From assembly GCA_037179335.1 (NCBI GenBank), contig JAKZHN010000011.1, positions 1-64,000 on the forward strand: a stretch of DNA of 64,000 nt, read 5' to 3'. This DNA comes from Cyclaneusma minus (lineage: Eukaryota; Ascomycota; Leotiomycetes; Marthamycetales; Marthamycetaceae). Made by a program: the position numbers and the translations under genes. Shown in pieces: positions 23,414 to 34,277 of the stretch. The notes beneath the pieces are model-generated. The model had not been told where the DNA came from and did not search any database. It saw only the letters and a list, made by a program, of their open reading frames with translations. Position 1 is the first letter of the stretch. Each line of letters begins with the position of its first letter.

Positions 23414-26296
23414 GGTACGTACCAAAGACCTCGACGAGCAACCTGTACAGGCATAATCGATTAACATCCACATTGCAAACGAAGCTCGCCGCTCACAGTT
23501 ACACCGAAGATTAGGAAGTATTTGAGAGGAGCCACTCGCCTGCCTCCCGGTTCTCCTGCTTCTTTATTAGTTTCTCCTCGAGTTTTGGGCAGCAGATCTG
23601 CGGTTTAACTATCACATAGAAGAATCCTGATCAGAATGTTAGTCTCGACTTGATGCCCTTTGCCAGGGGAATCGGAGGCCAGATCATCGTGTACTTGGAA
23701 CTAGTACTCATTCCACCCTGAGCAATATCAATACCTTCTTATCTTCTGACATGGTCCCAACTCCTGACCACATATTCTCACATCGAGAATTCCATAGACC
23801 GGATTCCAGTTTCGCAGGTGCCGTTTCAGCTATTGCTTCAACCATCGAAATTGACGTGAAGACTGAAGCTCCCGGAGACGGTCAAGTCTGACATATGCAC
23901 GCAGTTCCAGCCGAACAGTGCTCTTATCCGTCAGACCACATGTTCGTCGTTCATCGTCCAAGCTTTCAAAAACTCTTCCAGGCACGGTTTCACAAAGCAC
24001 AGGGATTGCAGATTTCAACACCGACCTAAGCAGCGGGTACCTGTCCGCCGAGAACAGTGCCCCAGCTCTAGTACCTGACTACCTTAGCCACGAGGTCCAG
24101 TACCAGCAAGTTGGAAATTATTGCAATCGACCAAGAAAGTCTTTCCGCTGTGGAATTGAGGACGAACCTTTGACGACGAGCTGGTGGTCCCGACGGTACC
24201 CAGAGAAAAATCGAGCGAACAGCCTTATGAACCTGGATTATAGCAGTTAGCACAGGTACAGCGGAGGTCCAATTGCAAACCGTTCGATGTCACCGAAGCA
24301 ACGTGCGAGAGAGTCCCAGTAACCTATTTGGATATACCGAAGCAAATGATACTTACTATGATATAGCATGGGTATATCATATTAGGTAGCATCTGTTTTG
24401 GAGTTAGCAGCAACCGCCAGCACCGTGGGAACTGGACGTCTGGTAAACATGCATAGTATCAATCCCCAAGACAGATTCTTATCATCTCATGGCTCGTGTT
24501 TCAGCGGCTGGTGGGCAGCGGCTTGCGTTCTTGTTTAGCAACTGAGAGCAGATTTGTAGAGCAGATCATAATATCTCGTCCACGGCTCGTAGATGCATGA
24601 TTTCTTGACTGGTGATTCAGATTCACTTGAAACCTCGGCACGCTGCAGACGTCGAGATAGACTTCAATACATCGAGCCAAGAAGCGGCAGGGGTCCTCAA
24701 CGGCTTGAAATTCGGATGTGCTTCATTCGTCTCGCTTGTCCGTCCAATGTTGAATCCCGAAAGAGCTTAAACAGGTTGTGCAAGCGGAGAAGGCGCGGTA
24801 CTTGAGTGGAAGAAGTGCCGGAGCAGAAAGTCGCGGGACGGCTGACCGTTCGCCAGGCGAGATGAGGAAGGCTCAGATCTTCGCGGGGCCAAGATTGAAG
24901 AGGTGCCAACTTGCGGTACGAGGGTTTCTCGTAAACATGCCGCTTAGGCTGTTTGGGACATCGAGGGGGGAGAAGTAAAGACGACGCTGGGGCCCAGCGG
25001 CTGGGCTAGCTGAGGCAAGCCGCTCTCCGGGATGGGAGTGGGAGGTTTGGGCAGCTTTGGGGTTGAGGAGTTGACGAGGGAGGCGCTCTAAGCTGTGGTT
25101 GGAGAAGTTGGAAAGCCTAGGGGCGGAAGTGCCACTTGGTTTCCACGGCTGCACGGGGAAAGGGGAGGGCCGGGAGACGGTGACAGATGGTAGTTGGGGG
25201 CTTGCGACATAGCGTAATATAGTGAGAGCCGCAGATGCTTCCAATCTTCCTTGTGGCTTGAGCGAGACTTGAGAGAGACGTAAGGTGGTAAAAATAGTAC
25301 GAGAGAGGAAGAAGGGAAGGAAGAAGCGAATAACCTCGGTACCGTTACGTTGGCTCAAGAGCATCATAGCGGGAGCCAGGAAACACAGTTCTCTTTCGAG
25401 TGCTTACTCGTTTCTATTGACTTTTTGGGCTGCTTTTCGTGGTTGATCAGCTCTCCCATTCGCTCGGACGCACCGCCATTGACTTTCCACAAGCCGAAGT
25501 CAGTCAATGCAACAAAGCTGAACCGTCGGGAGTCTTGACGGGGAGTGGCAGTCGTCATGACAAACAGCACGGCGGTCCGTTTGTGCTCACCCTCCAACGA
25601 CTCGGCGTTGGGCGGGGGACAGTATTGAGTAGTCGTCGTCAGTCTCACGCCCGGGCCGAGAGTCATGCAGTGTCCGCCGTTCGAGTCGGACGAGGTGCTT
25701 GCAGACTGCATTTGATATTCTGCAGTGTTTGGGGAGGAATGGGGAAGACTACTGTGGCGCTAATCCACTCTAGGACAACGAAAGCATTGCTCTGATGCTG
25801 CCAAGTGCTGTCTAGGTACGTCTCCGAATTAAGAATCGACTACGCTCATAGGACCAAACTTGTGGGAGTGCCAAATGCACAATCCCACCAGACGAGAATG
25901 GTGATGACGCCTGGTGCGATAAGCCACGGACCCCCGTCGATAGTCTGCTGGCTCTAGGTCTGCACCATCAGCCCAGACTTCGTTGGCGTGCCCGCCCTGC
26001 CTCGACCACCAGACCTCGTTGAAGCTACCACCCACCACTACGCGAGATGACTACGCAGCCGCTCAAGAAGCGCAGGAAAAGGCTCAATGTTGGCGCTTTG
26101 ATCCCAAGGGGCTGGCGACCTAACGAGTCCGGTGAACGTCGGCCGCCGGTGAAGTCCAAAGAGTCTGAATCGTTGGCTGGCTATTGCGTACACCGTCGAA
26201 TATTTACTGAGCGGGCCCTCCATTTCTCGAGTCTACCGAATTCTTTACTGTTGCTTTCTACTACTCCTTGGGAACCTTGACATCCAGCAGAGCACA
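23414..26296. other. Gene-poor interval
   Basis: About 2.9 kb without a confident gene. A 164-codon minus-strand open frame (25367-24873, ATG start) is Ser/Pro/Arg-rich and unlike anything I know. Other frames are short. The only motif seen is the P-loop relic at 25.7 kb. Confidence 0.5.
25703..25795 (+). pseudogene. P-loop (NLR/STAND-like) NTPase relic
   Basis: A short plus-strand frame reads LIFCSVWGGMGKTTVALIHS, closely resembling the start of NB-ARC/NACHT domains (a hydrophobic strand, then GxGGxGKTxxAL). It ends at a stop about 15 codons later and has no domain on either side. It looks like the remnant of a fungal NLR-type gene. A single motif this short could arise by chance, so the call is tentative. 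Confidence 0.3.
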
Positions 26297-27966
26297 ATGA
26301 CACAACTCATTCCTCTCAGACTACAGTCGTCACAGGCTTCCCTCAACTTTGCTCCATCATATACGACTTCAGCTCCACCAGCCCCATCAAGAGCGCCGCC
26401 GCCTGTCCCACCAAAATCAGGCCGACGACCTGTCTCCAGGATTCTCTCATCACACCTTCCATGTACTGCAACCGAATGGAGACACTTGATGGATGAGGTG
26501 AAGGCTTTGTACAAAGCGAAGAGGAACAAGCAATGCTCTTCTCGCTGTATTCAAGTCTTGGGCAAAGCCGATGCTCCTGTATGTACTGCCTATTCCAGGA
26601 GAACATCCTGGATATCCATACTAACACGCTGCAGCCACATCCGCTCTACACAATTATTCTCTCATTCTACGCTGCCACAGCCCTCGAGTCTTCCGCAACC
26701 CCTCTCTCCTCTGCCTCGGAACACAAGCTCCCCATTCTTGAAGAGGCCCGCAACTACTACCAAAGAGCCGAAGTCTGCATCAAGCTCGCCGGCCGCACTG
26801 CCGCCATCAGCTTCACCAACCAAATAAACATCTCGCATTTCCCCAACTTCCCCATCCCTCCTTCGACCATGCACTCCCGCTCGACCAGTGCGTCCTCGAA
26901 CAAACCCCTGCCACCACTACCGCACAACCGCAACTTCTCCCGCCCGATATCCATAAACTTCTCGACGCAGCCAAGCCGCGACTCGGTGCAAGTGCAACCC
27001 ATCTTCCGCGTTGCCCAAGCCGAGTCACGCCCTGAGTCACGCTCCTCCCTCCGCTCCAACCTCTCCATCGTCTCTCGAGTAGACAGCGTGTTATCAAACC
27101 CCAACACCGCCAGCACCCACAGCCGCTTCAACTCCCTCGCATCCTCACCCGCCACCTCCGACGACGAACACTGGTGCCTACCCACCGCCGACCCGGCACC
27201 AGCCACGCAATCGCCTCCAAAGCAGACCTCGGCCAAACCCCGTGTAGGCCGTCCCGCACCCCTCCGCATCAAGAAAAAGGTCTCCTTCTCGCAATCCCAA
27301 CCCATCATAATCTCACACTCTAGGGGGCCCTCATCACCCCTCATCCCCTACCCCTACTGCTCGCCTTACCCGGAACGCAAATCCTCCATCGCCGCCACGC
27401 AATACACCCAAAATGGCATTCCTTCATACCCACGTCACCCAGCAGTCCACCCCACCAAACTAATCAGCCACCCAATGTGTCCCTCAACCCCCACCTATCC
27501 CCGCCACGCCTCGACCCTCCGCTCCCCAACACGATCCGGAATGTCTCTCGAGGAAGAAGAAGAAGAATCCTTCCTACATGGCGAAATCCAACGCACGCAC
27601 CAACTCAAGTACCTCGAACAGCTACAAACCCTTTCCACACGCATCAGTTACCACTTGGAAGCTATAGCTTCGCAAATCGCTACCTGTCACTTGGAGCGTG
27701 CGCGCAGGCGTGCGAAGAGCCAGTGTGGAGCTGATTATTTCCGGGAAAGTTCGGGTAGTGTGGTTGGTGAGTGTTCGCAAGCATCGGTCGTGGAGAAGGA
27801 AGAGAAGGTTGAGGAGGTCTTGACTGAGGCAGAGTTGGAGGCGAGGTATGAGGAGAAGAAGGAAAGGATTGCGAGGTTGAAGGCGGCGGGCTGGAGGAGA
27901 GAAAGATTTGATGCTGCGCGGCCGAGGATGATTGCCGAGAGGGCGATGGCTGAGATGAGGTGTTGA
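26297..27966 (+). CDS. Hypothetical protein, conserved-looking N-terminal helical region
   Basis: Two exons, 26297-26578 and 26635-27966, with a 56-bp GTATGT..CAG intron that preserves frame, give 537 aa. The N-terminus is Pro-rich (PAPSRAPPPVPPKSGRRP). Then comes a helical region across the splice junction (TATEWRHLMDEVKALYKAKR ... ILSFYAATALESS ... LEEARNYYQRAEVCIKLAG) that could be TPR- or MIT-like. The middle (about 180-400) is Ser/Pro-rich and probably disordered, and the C-terminus is a likely coiled coil (VEKEEKVEEVLTEAELEARY). I do not recognise the family. The intact splice junction and long frame support a real gene; its function is unknown. Confidence 0.75.
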
Positions 27967-28790
27967 CATTGTTCCCCTCCACGCTCACTAGTTTTGTTCA
28001 TTTTCTGTATTCTTTTTCGGGGCGTTGATGGGTGTTTCTATGGAAAGATGGCTCATTGGCGGTGTTTTATAGCATTGGCGAGGAACATATACCCTACAAA
28101 ACTTCAGACATGGGGCATTGGAATAAGTCTTCTGTCGACTATATAGAAAGTCGATCATTATTGTACAAATACATGTTTTACAATGTTTCTTCCTCCAGCT
28201 ATTGATCACTGCCCTTCCTCTCAGACGTGACTTTTTATTCTTGCCATGGCAGGTTTTCTCTCCCATCCGCCTAACCTGACTCGATTCTCAGACAAACTGT
28301 GTTGCCATCCTTGTACCGCTTAGCCACAATTCAATATTCAAATGAGCAGAGAAGGTAAAAGCCAGAGAGCTCAAGTCGGGTACGTAGAATTTCTCTGTTG
28401 TCGAAGAAATGACTTTGCTGTAGTGGCAGTTGCCACCAATCGCACCTCCCTCTTCGAATACCTATCTGAGGACCATATCTACAAGTCCCAGGAGGATGAG
28501 ACCATGGCTCGCTTCCAAGCATTACCATTCCGTCGCTGCAATGTACGGATCCTCCATGCCCCTAGCGCCAAACATGCTATTATGCCTTGCTCCTCGCTCG
28601 AAATTCGATACCTGCCCAAACGCCAGCAAAAAGAAAAGGCCTATTTACCCATTTCAGCGCATCCATAGTTCACACCCAATCCTCCCGTCCTATCCCTTCG
28701 CCCTATCTCATCCACCCATTGATCACCCCGGTCCCATTGATCCCCAGCACTCCACCACTTTCCTTTCGCCCCAAAGGTCGCCCCTCGCCA
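27967..28790. other. Intergenic, nothing recognised
   Basis: This holds the 3' ends of the converging hypothetical gene (26.3-27.97 kb, plus) and the UBC16-like gene (minus). Short open frames show no known motif. Confidence 0.5.
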
Positions 28791-29379
28791 TCAAACAGTG
28801 TTATCATGATAGTAAAAATCAATATCCCTCGGACGCTGCCTATTCGATTTCACAAACTCGGCGTCACCGGGCGGCCGCTCGTTCTTCGTATTTCCGGTCA
28901 ACATGGACTGCAGGCTCATGCATACGCTTTCGACGTTTTGCACAGGCGACCAGCCGGAGGTACCGAGGAGGTCGAGACAGATTATGCCGTTGCTGTAGAT
29001 GTGGGGGTGCATGGGGATGTGGCGGGGTGGGGAGATCGAGAGGACGAATGTTACTTCTGGTGGTTCTGTGATGGAGGTTAGTTGATGTGTGAGGTGGGGA
29101 ATGGGGGAGGTGTACGAGGGAAGACATACCGATGGGATAGTGAGGGCTGAATTTGAACTTCAGACGGTAGGTCTGGTCTTTGTACAGCGGGTTGTCGTCG
29201 AGGACTTGGATGTCCATGAGCCATTCGTCGAAACCTTCTGCCTGCACCAAGATTATACCGGGAGGTAGATTGTTGTGCATCTATGTTCACAAACTTGTCA
29301 GTACGTGCATCTTTCCAAGGAGCGGACATGTCCGTACCTTGGGAAGCTCCTTTGCCAGTCGCTTGGAGGCGGAAATCAT
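28791..29379 (-). CDS. UBC16: Ubiquitin-conjugating enzyme E2, UBE2W/Ubc16 type
   Basis: E2 enzyme that carries ubiquitin as a thioester. Three exons, 29379-29338, 29280-29130 and 29065-28791, encode 155 aa, the length of a minimal UBC fold. The junctions (GTACGG..TAG, GTATGT..CAG) keep frame. Visible features are the N-terminal helix SASKRLAKELPK, the LPPGI segment, the core FKFSPHYPIEPPEVTF, and the active-site region HPHIYSNGIICLDLL with catalytic Cys at residue 94. The C-terminal FYYHDNTV matches the WWYHDDT ending of human UBE2W. UBE2W is known for attaching ubiquitin to protein N-termini; the close match at the C-terminus suggests the same class, but the substrate is inference. The frame is open upstream of 29379; that ATG fits the usual E2 start. 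The gene is divergent from COQ6. Confidence 0.88.
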
Positions 29380-29705
29380 GTTGGCGGACCGGGAGATGAG
29401 AACGGAGGCTGGACGAGCTATCGGGATGTCTGTGGTGTTGCGAGAGGCTCGGCTGCCTGTGAGAAGTTCGTAATGCAACGACAGGGCGAATGAGTGACGA
29501 GGCGACCTGTGAGCAAGAACGTAGCAGAGGAAGGTGGGTGAGCTGGATGGTTTCGGCAGTGGCATGCGAGATGCGGCGGGCGGGATGCGGGATGCGGGAT
29601 GCGGGAGTCAGTCAATCGCGGTGCATGTGGCCGTGGGGCAGGATCGGCCGCCTGCGCTTGCTTAAACGCCATAGCCGACTGAACTTTGGAGCTCTTGATG
29701 ATTGA
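29380..29705. promoter_or_regulatory. Shared promoter region, UBC16-like / COQ6
   Basis: 326 bp lie between the two divergent start codons. The tract at 29573-29604 contains the repeated phrase GCGGGATGCGGGAT, a short GC-rich direct repeat. No specific factor site is identified. Confidence 0.45.
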
Positions 29706-31269
29706 ATGATTTCGTTCCCGACAAGCATGGAGCTCTTAATCAGGCCAATTGGTCTTTCCGGCTCCTCTAGATTCATCTGCCGCAGCTGCCGCCAACATCT
29801 TCGAAAACAGCGACGAAGCTATGCCTCGACAGCTACCAAAAACCCCGAGCTCTACGATGTCGTATGTGTAGGCGGCGGCCCAGCAGGATTGAGTCTCCTA
29901 ACCGCTCTCCGTACGACCCCTTCCATCACATCACCCTACATGTCAACATATCCCCAAAATCTAACAAATCTCTTCAGGCTCCAACCCCACAACCGCACAC
30001 CTCAAAACCGCCCTCATCGAAAGCCAACCTCTCGCCCCAACACGCACCTGGTCCCTCCCCCCATCCACCTACTCCAACCGCTGCAGTTCCCTCACTCCCG
30101 CCTCCGTCGCCTTCCTCGAAGAGATAGGAGCATGGCCCCACATCGACGCCTCCCGCCTTGCGCCTTACGAAGAAATGCAAGTCTGGGACGGCATCACCGG
30201 TTCACGGATCTCCTTCGACTGGCCCCCGTCTCAGGGGACTTCCAAAACCATAGCCTATATGACCGAAAACCTCAACCTGACATCCGGCCTGCTGAAACGC
30301 CTAGATGAACTCTCCGGCACTTCCATATTTGAGAATTCCAAGGTTGAACGGATTACATTGGGCGAGGATACGGAAACACATGACCTCTCTTCATGGCCCG
30401 TCCTTTCGCTATCTTCTGGTAAAAGCATAGCAGCACGTCTGCTGGTGGGTGCAGATGGAGCCAACTCGCCCGTCCGGTCATTCGCCGGTATCGAATCGCG
30501 CGGCTGGGACTACGACCGTCATGGTGTTGTTGCGACCTTGAAACTCGTCTCTACTGAAGGGAGAAAGACAGCATACCAACGCTTCCTCCCCAGCGGGCCT
30601 ATCGCCCTCCTGCCCCTGCCCGGTCCCTACGCAACATTAGTCTGGAGCACGACACCTTCTCGCGCTGCGTTTTTAAAGAGCCTGTCACACGACAATTTCG
30701 TTGCGTGCGTGAATGCTGCGTTTAGACTCTCTACAACAGATATCGACTATCTCCACAACGCCTCCTCAGAGGATGTTGATATGCAGTCAGAATTCTCCTG
30801 GCGCGCACAACATTCGCAATTCGACGAATCACTAATCCCACCACTCGCCATGGCCGTGCAGGAGGGTAGTATAGCATCCTTCCCACTAAAGATGCGCCAC
30901 GCAGATACATACATCGGCGAACGCATTGCGCTGGTCGGCGACGCAGCACACACGATCCATCCCCTAGCAGGCCAAGGACTCAACCAAGGCCAAGGCGACG
31001 TACAATCGCTTTCGAAAAACATTGCTTATTCTGTGGAGCATGGTATGGATTTGGGTGTGCGCATGAATTTGGAAAGGTATGAGGGAGAGAGGTATGCAGC
31101 TAATCATTTGTTATTGGGGGTTTGTGATAAATTGCATAAGGTGTATGCTGTGGAGAGTGGACCGCTTGTGGGCTTGAGGAGTATCGGACTGAGAGCGGTT
31201 GATGCGTTGGGACCGTTGAAGGGATTTTTTATGGAGCGGGCGGCTGGGAATGGGGCGAAGTTGTTTTGA
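29706..31269 (+). CDS. COQ6: Coq6, ubiquinone biosynthesis flavin monooxygenase
   Basis: FAD-dependent hydroxylase of the UbiH/Coq6 family that modifies the benzoquinone ring during coenzyme Q synthesis on the matrix side of the mitochondrial inner membrane. Exons 29706-29910 and 29978-31269 give 498 aa; the GTACGA..CAG intron restores TALRSNPTTAHLKTALIES. Motifs seen: an Arg-rich N-terminus without early acids (MELLIRPIGLSGSSRFICRS), fitting a mitochondrial presequence; the FAD Rossmann motif VVCVGGGPAGLSLL at about 52-65; VGADGANSPVR (the DG motif); and GERIALVGDAAHTIHPLAGQ with the second FAD-binding GD. Length and order match the family. A second in-frame ATG (29727) could be the real start. 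Divergent from the UBC16-like gene. Confidence 0.94.
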
Positions 31270-32073
31270 GAAGAGGGGGGGGGGGGAGGGTTGGGATATG
31301 TTATATAGGTATGTGTAAGACTTTGTTTGTGAGAGGAAGCTGTGAACGATAGAGCTGTGGCGAGAAAGAAGCATCATCGTCTTTGCCCTGTTTTACGAGA
31401 ATTAGCTCGAGATGGGAGTAGGTATTGTATATATAGCCGTTTTGAAATGAGATAGACACCAAATGAGTAGGCAACGTAGTGTAGAGTGGGGGAGCATAAG
31501 ACTACGGCATTCCTCTGGCCAGCATATTTGCAACCAATTTCGTATAAGACTACGGCATGATCTTGGGGTCCGGTTCGAGCACCGCACTAAGCCAACTTTT
31601 TTTTTGGCTCATTTACTGCTTCTTATCCCCTTCGGTAATCATATTCATGGTGTTTGGTGAGGATCCTCTGAATCATTGCTGGATATTCATAATCACTGGG
31701 AACTTTCTCAATCATTTGGGGTATTCCCAGTCACTGGGAGTATTTCTGATGATTGAAGGGGGCTGTGGTGGTTTGTAGGTTTGGGGCTTCTAGCTAATGG
31801 TTGAGCCTAAGGCTTGAGAAACACATACTACCTAAGTCCTTGGTTTTTGAGATAATCCCGTCTGCAAACTCCGAAAGAGGATTCCTGGAACGCCAAATGC
31901 GAAGAAGGAAGTATATGCAGCGTCGGAAACGCAAAGATCTGAGGAGCCTCCTTTTTCAAGCCGTATCCTCGTGAATGGGAGTATCGAGCGTGGGAGCGAT
32001 ATTTCGGGGTCTTAAAAACACTGCTCGAGTCCGCTTAAGCAACGCAGCTCCCTCGAGTCCACACTCCTTTCTC
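31270..32073. other. Intergenic, small repeats only
   Basis: This is the convergent 3' space between COQ6 (plus) and the RRM gene (minus). It contains a G run just after the COQ6 stop (31276-31286), the 15-base phrase ATAAGACTACGGCAT at about 31496 and 31546, and several diverged copies of AATCATT/CACTGGGA between 31665 and 31760. No gene. Confidence 0.5.
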
Positions 32074-33195
32074 TCAACCCAGGATCTTCAACCCGCCCTT
32101 TGTCTTCTGTCCGGCCTTTTGCACTCCAGCGCCGGTATTCGCATGACCACCTGCACTGTTGTTCTTTCCTCCTTTCCCCTTATTATTCTTCCCGCCCTTC
32201 TTATTATCTCTCGGCGTAACGGCCTTAATCTCCGTCGTGCTTTTCTTCAACAACACCGGATGACTGCCGATATACTTTCCCTGCATATCCCTCGCTGCCT
32301 GGAAAAACTCGTCGCCATCGCTGAAACTCACGAATCCAAATCCCTTGCTCTTCGTCGTCCTCTTGTCTCGAACCACGCGCGCCTTCTGCACGCTCGGCCA
32401 TCTCGAAAATGCCTTGAGTAGCGATTCGTCTGTAACCTCGCCTGCTAAATTGCCTACAAAGAGGCGGAAGTGCGAAGGGTCCCATTCGAGAAGCGTGGAG
32501 TCGGTCCAGGTCGTGCCGCCGCCGCTGCGAACTACGGTTTTCTGCTTGCCGTCGGCGCCGGAAACAACGGTAGCTACGCCCGTGTCGCTGGATACGGCGG
32601 AGGCAACGGCGGAAGAGGTCATTTCGGGCTTGGTGCCGACGGGGGTAAGGTTTGCGTTCGTAGCGCTACCTGCAGCTGCGCCCGTGGAAGCATTGTTGTA
32701 GCCATTGTACGCTCCGGGCTTTCCTTTGGAAGCATCTGCAGAAGCGTCTTTGCCGGCGTAGGCGCTCTGCCATTGCGCAATCTGCGCTTCGTACTCGGGG
32801 TCCACGGATTCATAGCCGCCGCGCGCGCCGCCGATGGGGGCTTGGCCGGGAGGCGCAAAGGGGTTGCGGATCACGGGGTGGCCGTAGGTGGCATTCGGAT
32901 CGGTGGCGGGTTGGTCATAGTAGGATTGTTGGGGGTATTGTTGTGGGTATGCCTGGGGTGGATAGGCAGCTGGGGCTTGAGCTACTTGTCGGGGCGCGAA
33001 GGCTTGGTAGGCGCCATAGCTGGGGTTGCGAGGAGGAGCATTGGGACCACCGTGGGAGAAGGCGGGAGAGGTGTAGGAGGGGGTGGTTGGGAGGCTCGAG
33101 GGCGGTGGTCGAGCTGGGAGAGAGGGGTGCGGCGAGGAGGATTTGGGAGGTTGGTTGGAGAAGGACTTGAGACCTGGAGGTGGGGGGTAGGACAT
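32074..33195 (-). CDS. RBM42-like RNA-binding protein
   Basis: Single-exon gene of 373 aa. The N-terminal two-thirds is Pro/Ala/Tyr/Gln-rich and low complexity (SYPPPPGLKSFSNQPPKSSS ... YPQQYPQQSYYDQP). A single RRM at about residues 243-325 carries the two RNA-contacting motifs: RNP2 LFVGNL and RNP1 KGFGFVSF (FRLFVGNLAGEVTDESLLKA, then TKSKGFGFVSFSDGDEFFQA). A basic Gly/Lys/Asn tail follows. The RRM sequence and its C-terminal position match RBM42, linked in animals and plants to splicing and mRNA metabolism; the specific role here is inference. The start (33195, MSYPPPPG) fits the family, but the frame stays open another 200 codons upstream to an ATG at 33795. Confidence 0.85.
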   Translation of the reverse strand: MSYPPPPGLKSFSNQPPKSSSPHPSLPARPPPSSLPTTPSYTSPAFSHGGPNAPPRNPSYGAYQAFAPRQVAQAPAAYPPQAYPQQYPQQSYYDQPATDPNATYGHPVIRNPFAPPGQAPIGGARGGYESVDPEYEAQIAQWQSAYAGKDASADASKGKPGAYNGYNNASTGAAAGSATNANLTPVGTKPEMTSSAVASAVSSDTGVATVVSGADGKQKTVVRSGGGTTWTDSTLLEWDPSHFRLFVGNLAGEVTDESLLKAFSRWPSVQKARVVRDKRTTKSKGFGFVSFSDGDEFFQAARDMQGKYIGSHPVLLKKSTTEIKAVTPRDNKKGGKNNKGKGGKNNSAGGHANTGAGVQKAGQKTKGGLKILG

Positions 33196-34277
33196 GATGA
33201 ACACCTTGCTCTGGGTTTGTTTTGACACAAAGTGCGTAGACGTACCTATGCGCCGAGAGACGCAGCGGGTGTTGAGGAGAAAGAGATGTCTTGTCGCAGT
33301 AGCCGTAAATTGACGGGCGCGTTGCGAATCTTTGCGCAAAAGTACGGGTTGGCAGATTAGCGGGTGTTGCAATATGGAGAGGTCTCGTCGCTGGCGTGGA
33401 AAAGTTGAGGGTGAGTCGCGCCTGGCAGAAACCGAGAGTGCTGGAGGTTGGACGACGAGGTTAGAGCATAAAATTCCGCCGGGGTTAATTAGCGCCCGCG
33501 TGACATATAGCGGTCCGCTCCGCTCGGCGTTAAATCGGCCCTTACTAAGCTCGGAGTTCTTTGCGCTTCTGCAGGTCACTTCAACCGTGCAAGTTACGGG
33601 TGCTCTCTTCAATTCTCGGCATGATTTCATAATCGGCGTGCTTGAGGACTGCGTCAGATGCCGTGTCAGGGTTTCAGAGGCCTGTGGATACATGTATGCT
33701 GCGACAACGGCCGGAGCTCCAGTCGTCGGATCAATGCAGTGAGGCGGCAGAAAAGCCCTTTTCGAACGAATAGGGTCAGGCGGGCCCCAGTTCATACGGC
33801 CGTGGCCTATGGAAGGCGCCGGGTCTTCAAGTTTGAAGCACGTAACCCACGTTTTTGCTGCGGCGATGGTTTCTGGTCAAGGCGGGGTTGATGGAATACA
33901 TGTACGGACTTGCTATGCGGGTGTGATGCGACCTGATTTTAAGTTACATGTAAGATAGATTTTCATTTTCGAAAAGCGGTACATTGGTCCGATTTCCGAA
34001 CAGTCCGGTGTCAGGTCCGGAGATGTCTTCAGGTCAAGGTCCTCGGACGTCAAAATGTGGCACTAGCTTCCAGCCCACCTTAATAATTGCCCCTCCATAG
34101 CGGGACACGGCGTCCCGTCTGACATCTCTTCTTCTTTGTTCCCTTCCCTCCAACAAATCACTCTCCAATCCTCATTCCTATCGTACCTCACTCGCTTCGA
34201 TCCAGCCCAGCAGCTGTATCGAGCTCAATTCAACCCTCAACTACAACACACCGACTGTCCATTGACCATCCGTCAAC
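33196..34277. other. Intergenic, divergent promoter for RRM gene and GND
   Basis: The only notable feature is the in-frame upstream extension of the RRM gene to 33795 on the minus strand. The proximal GND 5' region is pyrimidine-rich (34130-34260), common in highly expressed fungal genes. No other gene is recognised. Confidence 0.5.

Noticed and set aside
24873..25367. 164-codon minus-strand frame
   Set aside because: Low-complexity Ser/Pro/Arg content, no splice or family support; kept only as a remark in the interval description.
28331..28670. Plus-strand frame of about 108 codons upstream of the UBC16-like stop
   Set aside because: No motif, lies in convergent 3' space, and Ser/Pro-rich continuation frames overlap the E2 exon.
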